A stretch of 64,000 nt of DNA, from assembly GCA_025559845.1 (NCBI GenBank), contig CP048469.1, positions 992,001 through 1,056,000 on the forward strand, given 5' to 3'. Position 1 is the first letter of the stretch. Each line of letters opens with the position of its first letter. This DNA is from Agrobacterium tumefaciens. GTDB taxonomy: Bacteria; Pseudomonadota; Alphaproteobacteria; Rhizobiales; Rhizobiaceae. Below are positions 37,238 to 48,053 of the stretch, in pieces. Made by a program: the position numbers and the translations under genes. Under the pieces are notes generated by a model. It was not told where the DNA came from. It ran no database searches and saw only the letters and a program-made list of their open reading frames with translations.

Positions 37238-38406
37238 GTCTGTTTTGCCCGGAAAACAAAACGGACGACATAAAGCACGACGTAAAGACCGAAAAACATG
37301 GCAAGCGCCCAGGCAAAACCATCGGTGCCGGCAATGTCCATTGCAGCACCCACCGCCTGCGGCCCGCAGATCGTTCCCAGCGCGTAGCAGAAGATGAAAG
37401 CGGCATTGGCTGCCACCAGGTCAGCACCCGTCAGGCGCGAGCCCAGATGCGTCAGGCCAACCGTATACATGCCGGACACCAGGCCGCCCCAGAACAGCAG
37501 CAGACCGGCCACCAGCAACCAGCTGTCCACCATCAATGGCAGCGCCAGCGTGCCGCCGACGCCGGCAAGCGCCATCAGGCCAAGCAGCGTGCGGCGATCC
37601 TTCATCCTGTCGGACATCAGGCCGATCGGGATCTGGAAGACCATGTTGCCGATGCCCATCACCGTCAGCAGCAGCGCCGCCTGCGATTCGTTGAAGCCTT
37701 CACGCGTCGCATAGATCGGAAAGAGCGAGAGACCGCCCGCCTGCACCGAGCCGAACACGAAGGCAGCGGCAGAGGCCATCGGCACGAGCCAGATATAGCG
37801 TGCGAAATGATGGTTTGGCCGTTCATCCAGCTCCGGGCTTTCGCCTCGCGCCATGTAGATCGGAATAGCCGCCAGAAGAATGATCGCGGCACCAACGAGG
37901 AAGGGAAGAATACCCTCGCTGCCGACAGCCGAAAACAGCAGCGGCCCAACCGCAAACCCCACCGCAAGCCCGGTGGCGTAAATGCCGAGCACCATGCCGC
38001 GCTTTTTCGGCGGTGCGGCCATGTTGATCCAGTATTCGGACAGGATGAACAGCGTCGTGGTCGCGCCGTGGAAAACGAGTCGCAGCGGAAACCACATCCA
38101 GAACGCATCAGCGAAATAGAAACCGAGGGCACTAAGCGCCGAAATCACCACCGCCACCAGCATGGTGCGTGCGACGCCGAAGTCGTGGGCGATTTTCGAT
38201 GCCACAGGTGCCGCCATCATAGCCGCCACACCGGCCATGGCCGTGTTGACGCCAATCATCGTCGAGGAGATGCCGCGCTTTTCCAGAATGATGGACAACA
38301 GTGGCAGGCCGAGACCGATGGCCACACCGACCGCGCTGATGGAAGCAATGGCGGCGATCAGGGAAGGCCAGTGAATGGCGTCTTCTTCGCATTTCGTCTG
38401 TGACAT
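37234..38406 (-). CDS. Major facilitator superfamily transporter
   Basis: A 390-aa permease with about 12 hydrophobic helices and the loop 2-3/8-9 basic motifs of the MFS (for example [12 protein letters not shown] after helix 8). It resembles the YcaD/sugar-efflux-like MFS branch (two domains of six helices, short termini). The substrate cannot be told from sequence. It lies 8 bp after the NUDIX gene on the same strand, so they may be co-transcribed. Confidence 0.85.
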   Translation of the reverse strand: MSQTKCEEDAIHWPSLIAAIASISAVGVAIGLGLPLLSIILEKRGISSTMIGVNTAMAGVAAMMAAPVASKIAHDFGVARTMLVAVVISALSALGFYFADAFWMWFPLRLVFHGATTTLFILSEYWINMAAPPKKRGMVLGIYATGLAVGFAVGPLLFSAVGSEGILPFLVGAAIILLAAIPIYMARGESPELDERPNHHFARYIWLVPMASAAAFVFGSVQAGGLSLFPIYATREGFNESQAALLLTVMGIGNMVFQIPIGLMSDRMKDRRTLLGLMALAGVGGTLALPLMVDSWLLVAGLLLFWGGLVSGMYTVGLTHLGSRLTGADLVAANAAFIFCYALGTICGPQAVGAAMDIAGTDGFAWALAMFFGLYVVLYVVRFVFRAKQT

Positions 38407-38414
38407 AACGGCCT

Positions 38415-39089
38415 TTATACAAAGTCTCGAATGAACCGGCCGTGGCGCGTGAAGTAGAACCGCACGGGGCTTTCAAAGGGCAGTGAGGGATCACCTATCA
38501 TAAGTTTTGTGACATCTTCGAGAACCGTGCGTGTGATCGTCGGCATGTTCAGACCGGAAAGCTCCGCCGTGTCAACCCATCGCACGTCGTGAAGCTCGTC
38601 CGAATCGCTGATCGCATCGATATCCACGTCGATTTCATCGGTAAAACCGCAAAAGAATCGCGTGTCGTAGCGGCGCGACAATCCCGGTGGCGTGATTGCA
38701 CGTGCCACGAAACGCAGTGGCGACAGATCCGGGCCGGCGTTTTCCTTGCCAAGCCGGATACCGGTTTCCTCAGCCAGTTCGCGCACGGCAGCCAGCGCCA
38801 GAGCGCGCGCACCGGCAACGCTTAGACGGCGCGGCACGGATGCGGAAAGCTGCTCCAGCACACTCGGGTGCAGATCGCCGCAATAGGGAAGGGCATGGTC
38901 CTGTCGGTCACGCTTGCCGCCCGGAAAGACATAGGTGCTGGGCATGAAGACATGTGCCGCGCTGCGTTTGCCCATCAGCACGCGCAGTCCGCGGCTGGAG
39001 CGGTCGAACAGGAGAAGGGCAGCGGCGTCGCGTGGACGCAGCACTGCCGTCGTTCGGCCCGGGTCTGTGGTGGAATTCAGTGGCGTCAC
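38415..39089 (-). CDS. NUDIX hydrolase
   Basis: A 224-aa hydrolase of nucleoside-diphosphate-linked compounds. The catalytic helix motif GARALALAAVRELAEETGI contains REL-x-EE-x-G; the first Glu of the classical Nudix box is replaced (Ala-rich), and PGGK lies unusually far upstream (about 40 residues). This is the layout of the CoA-pyrophosphatase-like or NUDT19-like branch, but substrate assignment is not safe. It starts with GTG. It ends 8 bp before the MFS gene and follows the DUF983 gene closely. Confidence 0.82.
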   Translation of the reverse strand: MTPLNSTTDPGRTTAVLRPRDAAALLLFDRSSRGLRVLMGKRSAAHVFMPSTYVFPGGKRDRQDHALPYCGDLHPSVLEQLSASVPRRLSVAGARALALAAVRELAEETGIRLGKENAGPDLSPLRFVARAITPPGLSRRYDTRFFCGFTDEIDVDIDAISDSDELHDVRWVDTAELSGLNMPTITRTVLEDVTKLMIGDPSLPFESPVRFYFTRHGRFIRDFV

Positions 39090-39097
39090 GCGACAGC

Positions 39098-39541
39098 CTA
39101 ATGCGAGGAGCCGTCAATGACGGGTTTTGCCGGCCGGCTGTCGAAACCATGCATTCGAAGCGCCCATTGCAGGCCAACGACACCGCCCTTGATCGGCTGC
39201 AGTGTCAGAAGTGCCGCGAGAATGGTGATCGGCACCCAGATGGCGAAGTGAACCCACATCGGAACCTGCATGACGAGGTCGGTCATCATGAAACCGCCAA
39301 CGGCGATGTGGCCGATGATGACGATGGAAATATAGGGCGGCAGATCGTCGGAACGGTGGTGGTGCATTTCCTCGCCGCAGGCCGCACAATTGTCCACGGG
39401 CTTCAGCCAGGCACGGAACAGGCGTCCCGAGCCACAGGCCGGGCAGCGGTTCAACATGCCCCGCATGATCGAACGGCCAAGCGGCCGCTCCACACCTTTG
39501 TCGCCGAACGTCAGAATGTCGGAGCTGTGTTCATTACCCAT
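39098..39541 (-). CDS. DUF983 family zinc-ribbon membrane protein
   Basis: A 147-aa protein. A zinc ribbon (C33-xx-C36 ... C52-xx-C55) in the first 60 residues is followed by two transmembrane helices (about residues 70-90 and 95-118). Members of DUF983 are often near cytochrome oxidase genes, but here the neighbours are rnr and a NUDIX gene. The function is unknown. It is the first gene after rnr on this strand (36-bp gap). Confidence 0.85.
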   Translation of the reverse strand: MGNEHSSDILTFGDKGVERPLGRSIMRGMLNRCPACGSGRLFRAWLKPVDNCAACGEEMHHHRSDDLPPYISIVIIGHIAVGGFMMTDLVMQVPMWVHFAIWVPITILAALLTLQPIKGGVVGLQWALRMHGFDSRPAKPVIDGSSH

Positions 39542-39577
39542 GCTCGTTTCCTTCCCGTGGCGGTTCCTGCCGCCGTT

Positions 39578-41932
39578 TTATCGCCGCCGTCTTGGCGGGC
39601 GCGTTCCGGGCTTTGCCGCCACGCGCGATGTCCGCCGCCCCGCTTTATGAAACGACCGTGTGGCGACCGGCATCTTCCTTCCCTCGCTCAGCATATCGAA
39701 ACGCAGGGCGCCCGCCAACGGTACCGCTTCGGCAAGACGTACCTGCACGCTGTCGCCAAGCTGATAGCCGAGACCGGTCTTTTCACCCGTCAAGGCCTGA
39801 TGCGCCTCGTCGTAAATGAAATAATCGGTTCCGAGCGTTGATATAGGTATGAAACCATCGGCACCAAACTGAGGCAGCGCGACAAAAAGTCCCGCCTTGG
39901 TGACACCGCCGATGCGACCCTCGAATTCCTCGCCGACACGCTCGGACAGGTGATGGGCAATCAGGCGGTTGATGGTATCGCGCTCGGCTGCCATGGCGCG
40001 GCGCTCGAAGGTCGAGATTTCCGCTGCGATATCGTCGAGCGTCGCTTCTTCCTGCGGGGTGATGCCACCTTCGCCAAGGCCGAGGGAACCGACCAGCGCG
40101 CGATGCACGATCAGGTCGGCATAACGGCGGATCGGCGAGGTGAAGTGCGCGTATTTCATCAGGTTCAGGCCGAAGTGCCCGATGTTCTCAGGGCTGTAGA
40201 TCGCCTGGCTCTGGGCGCGCAGCACCATCTCGTTGACCATGATCTGATGCGGCGTATCCAGCGCACGTGCCAGAATGCCATTAAAGGAGTTGGCGCGCAT
40301 CGCCGCACCCTTGGCCATGGAAATACCGATGGTGCCCAGGAATTCGCGCAGTGTCTCCTGCTTGGAAAGCGTCGGCGCATCGTGCACGCGGTAGACAAGG
40401 CGCTGCTTTTTCTTTTCCAGCGTCTCGGCGGCGGCGACGTTTGCCTGGATCATCATTTCCTCGATCAGCTTGTGCGCATCGAGGCGTTCCGGAATGACGA
40501 CCTTGTCCACGGTACCGTCGGGGCGAAGCAGGATCTTGCGTTCCGGCATGTCGAGTTCGAGCGGCTGGCGACGATCACGCCCGCGCTTCATCACCTCATA
40601 AGCGTGCCACAGCGGCTTGAGGATCGGCTCCAGCATTGGTCCGGTCTTGTCGTCCGGCTTGCCGTCGATTGCGGCCTGCGCCTGCTGGTAGGACAGCTTG
40701 GCAGCACTCTTCATCATGATGCGATGGAATGTGTGGCCCGCTTTGCGGCCTTCCTTCGAAAAGATCATCCGCACGGCAAGGGCAGGGCGATCGACACCTT
40801 CCTTCAGCGAGCAGAGGTCGTTGGAAATGCGTTCGGGAAGCATCGGCACGACGCGATCCGGGAAATAAACTGAATTGCCGCGCTTCAGCGCTTCACGGTC
40901 CAGCGGCGCACCTGGGCGCACGTACCAGGAGACATCGGCAATCGCCACCGTCACGATCACGCCATCAGGGTTGTCGGGCGAAGGATCGGGCTCGGCATAA
41001 ACCGCGTCGTCATGGTCCTTGGCATCGGCAGGGTCGATGGTGATCAGCGGCAGGTCACGCCAGTCTTCGCGGTGTGACATCGTCGCCGGCTTGGCATCGT
41101 CAGCCTCGGCCAGAACGTTCTGCGGGAAGATGTGCGGAATACCATGCGCATGGATTGCGATCATCGAGATCGCCTTTTCGGATGCTACCGAACCGACGAC
41201 AGACAGAACCTTTGCCCGCGTCAGGCCGTAACGCCCGCTGTTGCGTGAGGTTTCGACCTCGATCAGATCGCCGTCCTTGGCCTCGCCCACGCCATCGGGG
41301 TCGATGACCATTTCCTCGCCGCGCCGGTCGATAGGCATCAGGCGACCACCGCCGCCAGGCGACAGCTTGAATACGCCGAGAAGCGCACCCTGTCTGCGGT
41401 CGAGAATCTTGACGACACGCGCCGTATAGGCCGGGCCACCGCGTTCCTTGGCTGGAAAGATCTTTGCCAGAACCCGGTCGTTGAGACCGGCGGTCGGCGC
41501 TTTCTTGCCGCGATCCTGCGACGACTGGCGGATCAGAACCGCAGGGGCTGCGCCCAGATCATCCGGCCACTCCGCTGGCCGACCGATCAATTCGCCGTCC
41601 TTGTCGCGGGTGGTGATATCGAGAACCGTGACGGGTGGCAGGCCGCCCGGCCGCACCAGCGACTTGCGGCTCTTCTGCACCATGCCGTCGCCTTCCAGCT
41701 CCTTCAGCACGCCTTTCAGCAGCACGCGGTTCTCACCCTTCAGCCCGAAAGCCTTGGCGATTTCACGCTTGGAAGCCTGTTGCGGATGGTCGGCAATGAA
41801 TTTCAGCAGCACTTCGCGGGAAGGCACCTCACCGTGGATGATGCCTTCACCTTCGTTGACGCGCTTGGATCGCGCAGTGCGTCCGAAACCGTCCTTAGCC
41901 GAACCCTGTCCCTGACGCGGCGCTTTGCTCAC
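39578..41932 (-). CDS. rnr: Ribonuclease R
   Basis: A 784-aa 3'-5' exoribonuclease able to degrade structured RNA. A winged-helix-like N-terminus and cold-shock OB domain are followed by the RNB catalytic core with DPADAKDHDDAV (metal-binding aspartates) and the C-terminal S1 domain (EFEGRIGGVTKAGLFV), then a basic tail. It begins with GTG inside the topA stop (GTGA overlap), so the two are translationally coupled, a known arrangement in rhizobia. Confidence 0.93.
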   Translation of the reverse strand: MSKAPRQGQGSAKDGFGRTARSKRVNEGEGIIHGEVPSREVLLKFIADHPQQASKREIAKAFGLKGENRVLLKGVLKELEGDGMVQKSRKSLVRPGGLPPVTVLDITTRDKDGELIGRPAEWPDDLGAAPAVLIRQSSQDRGKKAPTAGLNDRVLAKIFPAKERGGPAYTARVVKILDRRQGALLGVFKLSPGGGGRLMPIDRRGEEMVIDPDGVGEAKDGDLIEVETSRNSGRYGLTRAKVLSVVGSVASEKAISMIAIHAHGIPHIFPQNVLAEADDAKPATMSHREDWRDLPLITIDPADAKDHDDAVYAEPDPSPDNPDGVIVTVAIADVSWYVRPGAPLDREALKRGNSVYFPDRVVPMLPERISNDLCSLKEGVDRPALAVRMIFSKEGRKAGHTFHRIMMKSAAKLSYQQAQAAIDGKPDDKTGPMLEPILKPLWHAYEVMKRGRDRRQPLELDMPERKILLRPDGTVDKVVIPERLDAHKLIEEMMIQANVAAAETLEKKKQRLVYRVHDAPTLSKQETLREFLGTIGISMAKGAAMRANSFNGILARALDTPHQIMVNEMVLRAQSQAIYSPENIGHFGLNLMKYAHFTSPIRRYADLIVHRALVGSLGLGEGGITPQEEATLDDIAAEISTFERRAMAAERDTINRLIAHHLSERVGEEFEGRIGGVTKAGLFVALPQFGADGFIPISTLGTDYFIYDEAHQALTGEKTGLGYQLGDSVQVRLAEAVPLAGALRFDMLSEGRKMPVATRSFHKAGRRTSRVAAKPGTRPPRRRR

Positions 41933-44607
41933 GATTCTGCCTTCTTCGATTTTGCTGCGGCCTTTGGCTTGGCAGCGGATTTGGCCTTGGTGGCCGTTTT
42001 TGCTTTGGTCGCCTTCGGCTTGGCTGTCGTGTCACCATCCGCAGACTTTGCCGTCGTCTTCTTGGCCTTCACAGGCTTGCCGGTGCCGGTCTTGGCGATG
42101 CGCTCGGCAATCAGCACCAGCGCTTCCTCCAGCGTCACGCTGTCAGGCGCCTGAGCCTTCGGAATGGTGGCGTTGACCTTGCCCCAGTTGACGTAGGGAC
42201 CGAAACGCCCGTCACGCACGGTAATCGCGCCACCATCGGGGTGATCGCCAAGCGTTTTCAGCGCGGCAGGCGTGGAGGATCGGCCACGGCCCGGTGCAGC
42301 CTTCTTCTCGGCAATCACCGTAACCGCACGGTTGAGACCGATCGAGAACACGTCCTCGACGCTCTCCAGGTTGGCGTAACCGCCGTCATGCAGCAGGAAC
42401 GGGCCGTAGCGGCCGATTCCGGCGGAAATCATCTTGCCGGTTTCCGGATGCTGACCGATATCGCGCGGCAGGTTGATCAGCGCCAGAGCCTTTTCGTGGT
42501 CGATCTCTTCCGGCTTCCAGCCCTTGGGCAGCGATGCGCGCTTGGCATCCTTACCGTCGCCACGCTGGATGTAAGGTCCGAAGCGACCGGAACGCAGCGT
42601 CAGTTCCTCGCCGGTCATCGGGTCTGCGCCCAATGCCTTCGGCTCGTTCAGCGCTGCAGCTTCCGCTTCCGCACCGTCAGAGTTGAGCTGGCGGGTGAAG
42701 TTGCATTCCGGATAGTTCGAGCAGCCGACGAAGGCGCCATACTTGCCGAGCTTCAGCGACAGGTTGCCGGTGCCGCAAACCTGGCAGATGCGCGGGTCGG
42801 AACCGTCTTCGCGCTTGGGGAATACCAGCGGTGCCAGAACCTCGTTCAGCGCGTCGAGAACGTTGGTGACACGCAGTTCCTTGGTGTCTTCGATCTGCGC
42901 GAAGAAGTCCGTCCAGAAATCGCGAAGAACCTGCTTCCAGTCCAGTTCACCGGCGGAAATGCGGTCGAGCTTTTCCTCCAGAGCAGCGGTGAAGTCGTAT
43001 TCGACGTATTTCGTAAAGAAGCTTTCCAGGAATGCCGTCACCAGACGTCCACGCGAATGCGGGATCAGCTTGCGCTTGTCGACGATGATGTATTCGCGGT
43101 CGCTCAGCGTCTTCAGTGTCGCCGCATAGGTGGAAGGACGGCCGATGCCGAGCTCTTCCATTTTCTTGATGAGCGATGCTTCCGAATAGCGCGGTGGCGG
43201 TTCGGTGAAGTGCTGGCTGGCGTTGATCTTCTGCTTGGCGAGGTTCTCGCGTGCATTGATCTCCGGCAGACGGCCTTCGTCGTCACCGTCGTCGCTCTGT
43301 TCGCCATCTTCCTTCTGGTCGGTATAGGCAGCGATGAAACCGTCGAAACGGATTACCGAACCAACCGCACGCAAACCGGCCTGGTCGCCCTTGTTGTCAG
43401 CCAGAATTTCAACCGTGGTGCGCTCGATTTCTGCCGATGCCATCTGGCTGGCGATGCCACGCTTCCAGATCAGATCGTAGAGACGGAACTGATCGGGATC
43501 GAGGAAACGCTTCACCTGATCCGGGGTACGGTTGAAATCGGTCGGACGGATCGCCTCGTGCGCTTCCTGGGCGTTCTTGGCCTTGGTGGAATAGAAGCGG
43601 GCCTTTTCTGGCACGTAACGGCTGCCGAACTGCTCACCGATGGCGCTGCGCGCCGCATCGATCGCTTCCGGCGCCATCTGCACACCGTCGGTACGCATAT
43701 AGGTGATCAGACCGACAGTCTCGCCGCCGATGTCGATACCTTCATAAAGCTTCTGCGCCACCTGCATGGTGCGCGAGGCCGAAAAGCTCATGCGCGACGA
43801 CGCGGCCTGCTGCAGCGTCGAAGTGGTGAAGGGCGGGCCGGGATTGCGCTTGACGGGCTTCGCCTCGACCGTGTCGACCAGATAGGTCGCACCATCGAGC
43901 AGCGCCTTCAGGCGGTTGGCATCATCGCCCGTCTTGATGGACTTGCCCTGCAGGCGTTTGCCGTCGGCAGAAACCAGCTTGGCTTCGAATTCGTCACCGC
44001 GCGGTGTCTTGAGCAGGGCGGAAAGGTTCCAGTATTCTTCCGAGACGAAACGCTCGATTTCGGACTCGCGATCGCAGACGAGACGCAGCGCCACCGACTG
44101 CACACGTCCAGCCGAGCGTGCGCCCGGCAGCTTGCGCCACAGCACCGGCGAAAGATTGAAGCCGACGAGATAGTCGAGTGCGCGGCGTGCCAGATAGGCG
44201 TCCACCAGCGGCACGTCGATGTCGCGCGGGTTGGCCATCGCATCCAGCACCGCCTTCTTGGTGATGGCGTTGAACACCACGCGCTTGACGGGCTTGTCGC
44301 CGATCACCTTCTTCTTTTTCAGAAGATCGAGAACGTGCCAGGAAATCGCTTCGCCTTCGCGATCAGGGTCGGTTGCCAGAAACAGTCCGTCGGAGGATTT
44401 GACCGCGTCGGCAATGTCCTTCATGCGCTTCTGCGAGGCAGGGTCGACCTCCCAGGACATTTCAAAGTCCTGGTCGGGCAGCACCGAGCCGTCCTTGGCA
44501 GGAAGGTCGCGAACATGGCCAAAGGATGCAAGAACCTTGTAGCCCGAACCAAGATACTTGTTGATAGTCTTGGCTTTGGCCGGAGATTCTACGACGACGA
44601 CATTCAT
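41929..44607 (-). CDS. topA: DNA topoisomerase I
   Basis: A type IA topoisomerase (892 aa) that relaxes negative supercoils. The N-terminal TOPRIM domain begins MNVVVVESPAKAKTI with acidic LATDPDREGEAI; the active-site Tyr is in GLITYMRTDG. One Cys4 zinc finger (CQVCGTGNLS...GCSNYPEC) precedes several repeats of the form GRFGPYV, and a Lys/Ala-rich tail of about 60 residues binds DNA. The ATG at 44607 gives the canonical N-terminus; the upstream reading from 44652 is rejected. The 306-bp gap towards dprA is gene-free and should hold the promoter. Confidence 0.95.
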   Translation of the reverse strand: MNVVVVESPAKAKTINKYLGSGYKVLASFGHVRDLPAKDGSVLPDQDFEMSWEVDPASQKRMKDIADAVKSSDGLFLATDPDREGEAISWHVLDLLKKKKVIGDKPVKRVVFNAITKKAVLDAMANPRDIDVPLVDAYLARRALDYLVGFNLSPVLWRKLPGARSAGRVQSVALRLVCDRESEIERFVSEEYWNLSALLKTPRGDEFEAKLVSADGKRLQGKSIKTGDDANRLKALLDGATYLVDTVEAKPVKRNPGPPFTTSTLQQAASSRMSFSASRTMQVAQKLYEGIDIGGETVGLITYMRTDGVQMAPEAIDAARSAIGEQFGSRYVPEKARFYSTKAKNAQEAHEAIRPTDFNRTPDQVKRFLDPDQFRLYDLIWKRGIASQMASAEIERTTVEILADNKGDQAGLRAVGSVIRFDGFIAAYTDQKEDGEQSDDGDDEGRLPEINARENLAKQKINASQHFTEPPPRYSEASLIKKMEELGIGRPSTYAATLKTLSDREYIIVDKRKLIPHSRGRLVTAFLESFFTKYVEYDFTAALEEKLDRISAGELDWKQVLRDFWTDFFAQIEDTKELRVTNVLDALNEVLAPLVFPKREDGSDPRICQVCGTGNLSLKLGKYGAFVGCSNYPECNFTRQLNSDGAEAEAAALNEPKALGADPMTGEELTLRSGRFGPYIQRGDGKDAKRASLPKGWKPEEIDHEKALALINLPRDIGQHPETGKMISAGIGRYGPFLLHDGGYANLESVEDVFSIGLNRAVTVIAEKKAAPGRGRSSTPAALKTLGDHPDGGAITVRDGRFGPYVNWGKVNATIPKAQAPDSVTLEEALVLIAERIAKTGTGKPVKAKKTTAKSADGDTTAKPKATKAKTATKAKSAAKPKAAAKSKKAES

Positions 44608-44913
44608 ATTTTTTTCTCTGGGAACGGGTCCGTTAGTGTGTGCCCGGTGCATTGGCGTACTGCAGCAAGGCTTCCTTATATTTCGACATGGACAGGTAAT
44701 GCGCGCTGGTCAAGAGGCAAGGGCGATTTTCTCATATCGGCACGAATGCAGCCGATGGGTTATTTTTGCCGGATTCGCAACTTCGGGTCATCGATCCCCG
44801 GTTGCATGATGCCTGTGACGACACCCGAGATCCTGTCTTCGTGGTGGCTGGCTGACACATATATGGTGTCGCGTGGCGATGGCGCAATCCGCAGATATCA
44901 ACGACGTCGGCAA
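44608..44913. other. Gap between topA and dprA
   Basis: 306 bp without a supportable gene. It holds the topA leader/promoter region and the dprA 3' end. A hairpin ATCGGC / GCCGAT (about 44736-44756) lies in it, but the T-run TATTTTT is on the plus-strand side only, so it is not a clear terminator for dprA. Confidence 0.4.
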
Positions 44914-46056
44914 TCACTCGGCCATGATAAGGGAAACCTGGCCGCCGGCGTGGCGGTTCAGTCGCCCGGCAATATCCAGTTCCAGCAGCACCATATGCAC
45001 CGTCGCTGCGGAAAGACCCGTATGCCTGATGACATCATCGCTTTCGACCGGCGAGGGGCCAATGGCTGCGGCAATCATCTCGCGCTGATTGTCTGCGGGC
45101 GGCGACATATCCGCGTCGCGGGACGGTTCCTCGACCTTGCGGCCAAGCGGCAGGCCGGGTTCGACAAGCGGCCGCAGCGCCTCCAGAATGTCGGCGGCGC
45201 CTGTTGTCAGCATTGCGCCCTCCTTGATCAGCCGGTTCGTACCCTGGCAGCGCGGGTCGAGCGGCGAGCCTGGCACGGCAAAGACCAGACGGCCCGCTTC
45301 GCCGGCAAGCCGGGCAGTAATCAGGGAGCCGGAGCGTTCGGCGGCCTCGACGATGACGACACCAAGCGAGACACCGGCAATCAGCCGGTTGCGGCGGGGA
45401 AAATCCCGGGCGCGCGGCTCCCAGCCGAAGGGCATTTCACTGATGGTCGCGCCACCCTGATCATAGATCTGCTGCAACAGGCCAAAATTTTCCTGCGGAT
45501 AGGGGCGATCGAGCCCGCCTGCCAGCATGGCCACAGTGCCGGTCGCAAGACTGGCGCGGTGTGCGGCGGCATCGATGCCACGCGCCAGACCGGATGCGAT
45601 GGTATAACCGGCGCGCCCGCATTCATGCGCCAGCATGGCGGCGAATTTCGCGCCGTTGATCGAGGCGTTGCGGGAGCCGACGATACCGATGGAGGGGCGT
45701 ATCGCGGCCGCACCCGATCCCTTCATGGCAATCAGCGGCGGGGCGCCATCCACATGCCGCAGGGCGGGCGGATAATCCGGCTCGCCGATGCCGACGAAGC
45801 GGGCGCCGAAGCGCTCTGCCGCCTCGATTTCCTGCTCGGCTTCCGCCTGCGTGGCGATACGGACATTGCGTGCCGCGCCGCCTCGCCGGGACAATTCCGG
45901 CAGGGCATCCAGCGCTTTTTCGGCACTGCCATAGTGATTGATGAGTTCGCGAAAGGTAACGGGACCGATATTGTCGCTGCGGATCAGCCGCAGCCAGGCG
46001 ATCTTTTGCCGTTCGGAAAGCGCCATGCCTTGCCGTTTCGTCCCGTCATGCGGCAT
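44914..46056 (-). CDS. dprA: DNA-processing protein DprA
   Basis: A 380-aa protein that in naturally competent bacteria loads RecA onto incoming single-stranded DNA; in rhizobia its role is unclear. The Rossmann fold carries GSRNAS and SGLARGIDAAAHRASL, the family signature; a SAM-like N-terminal domain and a C-terminal winged-helix-like region are also seen. Start choice: ATG at 46056 has a G-rich site upstream; MALSERQ at 46026 is an alternative. plsY lies 37 bp upstream on the same strand. Confidence 0.9.
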   Translation of the reverse strand: MPHDGTKRQGMALSERQKIAWLRLIRSDNIGPVTFRELINHYGSAEKALDALPELSRRGGAARNVRIATQAEAEQEIEAAERFGARFVGIGEPDYPPALRHVDGAPPLIAMKGSGAAAIRPSIGIVGSRNASINGAKFAAMLAHECGRAGYTIASGLARGIDAAAHRASLATGTVAMLAGGLDRPYPQENFGLLQQIYDQGGATISEMPFGWEPRARDFPRRNRLIAGVSLGVVIVEAAERSGSLITARLAGEAGRLVFAVPGSPLDPRCQGTNRLIKEGAMLTTGAADILEALRPLVEPGLPLGRKVEEPSRDADMSPPADNQREMIAAAIGPSPVESDDVIRHTGLSAATVHMVLLELDIAGRLNRHAGGQVSLIMAE

Positions 46057-46093
46057 CAAACGCCCCCCGAAAGAGGGCGTAAGACCTGTCGTC

Positions 46094-46711
46094 TTAGCCC
46101 TTCTGGCCGATCTTGCTTTCCGTGCCTGCCATCAGGCGCTTGATGTTTTCGCGATGTTTCCACCAGGAAATCACACTCAGCACCGTCACGAGCAGCGCGG
46201 TCTTTTCCGGGCCGAGTATCCACAATGCAACCGGAATGACAAGCATCGCAACCAGTGCGGAAAGCGAGGAATAGCGTGTGACGAATGCCGTCACCAGCCA
46301 GACCACGGCAAAGCCCAGCATCATCAGCGGTGCGGCACCCAGCAGCACACCGATATAGGTCGCCACACCCTTGCCGCCCTTGAAGCCCAGCCAGACCGGA
46401 AACAGGTGGCCGAGAAAGGCAAAGAAGCCGGCAATCAGCGATGCCTCGTAACCCCAGAGCGCGTTGGCAACCAAGACCGCCGCCGTACCCTTCAGCGCGT
46501 CGAGCAGCAATGTCGCGGCAGCAAGTTTCTTGTTGCCGGTACGCAGCACATTGGTTGCGCCGATATTGCCCGAACCGATCTTGCGCACGTCTCCCAGACC
46601 CGCCATGCGGGTCAGGATCAGGCCGAACGGGATCGAGCCGAGCAGGTAACCCACCAGCGCGGACAGTGCGAGAAGGGAGGGCGCCGTCTCCCAGACAGTC
46701 AATGCAGTCAT
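46094..46711 (-). CDS. plsY: Glycerol-3-phosphate acyltransferase PlsY
   Basis: A 205-aa integral membrane enzyme that transfers the acyl group of acyl-phosphate to glycerol-3-phosphate, the first step of phospholipid synthesis. The conserved cytoplasmic motifs are visible: [23 protein letters not shown] (motif 2) and [13 protein letters not shown] (motif 3). About six helices are predicted. It lies between pyrC and dprA on the same strand. Confidence 0.94.
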   Translation of the reverse strand: MTALTVWETAPSLLALSALVGYLLGSIPFGLILTRMAGLGDVRKIGSGNIGATNVLRTGNKKLAAATLLLDALKGTAAVLVANALWGYEASLIAGFFAFLGHLFPVWLGFKGGKGVATYIGVLLGAAPLMMLGFAVVWLVTAFVTRYSSLSALVAMLVIPVALWILGPEKTALLVTVLSVISWWKHRENIKRLMAGTESKIGQKG

Positions 46712-46763
46712 TCAAATGTCCCCAGTCATCGTGCGTTCCGCACCGTGGTTATGCCCACATGTC

Positions 46764-48053
46764 TTACAATGCATGAACCTGCTTGCCGGCTACATAGGTG
46801 GCAACAGCACGGCCACTGAAACGGGCGTCCTCGAACGGCGTGTTCTTCGATTTCGAAACGAGCTGTTCCTTGGCGACCAGCCACGGTTCGTCGAGATCGA
46901 CCAAGGTAATGTCGGCCTTGGCGCCAGCCTGCAGCGTGCCGGCATCGAGCCCGAAGATTTTGGCCGGACGGGTCGAGAGCGCATCGATCAGCCGCATCAG
47001 CGGGACTTCGCCGCTGTGGTGCAGACGAAGCGCTGCCGCCAGCATGGTTTCCAGTCCGACCGCGCCGCTTGCCGCATCGGAGAAGGGCAGGCGCTTGGTG
47101 TCGACGTCCTGCGGATCGTGCGAGGAGACGATGATATCGATGGTGCCGTCCTTCAGCGCTTCCACCATGGCCTTGCGGTCGTCTTCCGCGCGAAGCGGTG
47201 GGGAAAGCTTGAAGAAGGTGCGGTACTCACCGATGTCGTTCTCGTTGAGCGTCAGGTGGTTGATGGAAATGCCGCAGGTGGCCTGTACGCCACGCGATCT
47301 TGCCAGCTTGATAGCCTCTGCCGATTCCGGCACGGAAATCTTGGCGGCATGGTAGAGCGCCCGCGTCAGTCCGGCGATCCGCAGGTCGCGCTCCAGCGGA
47401 ATGATTTCGGCTTCTTTCGGAATTCCGGGAAGGCCGAGCCAGCTTGCGAAAAGCCCCTCGTTCATATCGCCGTTGCCGATATATTTGTCGCGTGTCTCGA
47501 GCGCGATGACGGCACCCAGTTCACGGGCGTAGGTCATGGCCCGGCGCAGCACCAGCGTATCGTAGAGCCCCTTGCGGCCATTCGTGAAGGCAACGGCGCC
47601 CGCTTCCTTCAACATGCCGAATTCGGTCATTTCCTCGCCGTTCAGACCCTTGGTCAGCGCGGCTGCCGGGTGCACGTTGACCAGCGCCTTGTCGCGTGCG
47701 GTCTTCTTGACGAACTCCACCAGCGCGATCTCGTCGATGACGGGATCGGTATCCGGCATGACGATCATGCTGGTCACACCGCCGGCCGCTGCCGCGCGTG
47801 AGGCGGATTCGATCGTTTCACGATGTTCGGCACCGGGTTCGCCAACGAAGACGCGGGCATCGACCAGGCCGGGAACGGCAAGCAGACCCTTGCAGTCGCG
47901 CACGGTAGCACCTTCTGGTGCGCCCTGATTGCGGGCGTCCTTGCCAGCGGCAAGGATCGTTCCGTCTGCGCCGATGACGATGCTGCCGGTTTCGTCGAGA
48001 CTGCGGGAAGGGTCGATGATGCGGAGATTGTTCAGAACAGTAACGGCACTCAT
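46764..48053 (-). CDS. pyrC: Dihydroorotase-like protein with degenerate active site (PyrC'/PyrX type)
   Basis: A 429-aa amidohydrolase-fold protein aligned to type I dihydroorotase over its whole length. The metal-binding D-x-H-x-H near residue 65 reads DARVFVG, so both histidines are lost. The stretch normally reading TDHAPH reads SSHDPQ, and the expected downstream His positions are not found either (for example VIALETRD). Catalysis is therefore unlikely. The start codon overlaps the pyrB stop by 4 bp. In Pseudomonas an inactive PyrC' is a structural partner of aspartate transcarbamoylase; the same role is inferred here, with an active dihydroorotase encoded elsewhere. Confidence 0.9.
   Translation of the reverse strand: MSAVTVLNNLRIIDPSRSLDETGSIVIGADGTILAAGKDARNQGAPEGATVRDCKGLLAVPGLVDARVFVGEPGAEHRETIESASRAAAAGGVTSMIVMPDTDPVIDEIALVEFVKKTARDKALVNVHPAAALTKGLNGEEMTEFGMLKEAGAVAFTNGRKGLYDTLVLRRAMTYARELGAVIALETRDKYIGNGDMNEGLFASWLGLPGIPKEAEIIPLERDLRIAGLTRALYHAAKISVPESAEAIKLARSRGVQATCGISINHLTLNENDIGEYRTFFKLSPPLRAEDDRKAMVEALKDGTIDIIVSSHDPQDVDTKRLPFSDAASGAVGLETMLAAALRLHHSGEVPLMRLIDALSTRPAKIFGLDAGTLQAGAKADITLVDLDEPWLVAKEQLVSKSKNTPFEDARFSGRAVATYVAGKQVHAL

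Noticed and set aside
42241..46143. A 1300-codon open frame on the plus strand, opposite topA and dprA
   Set aside because: It is the mirror of two well-supported genes, has no recognisable domain or ribosome site, and is explained by high GC content and codon periodicity.
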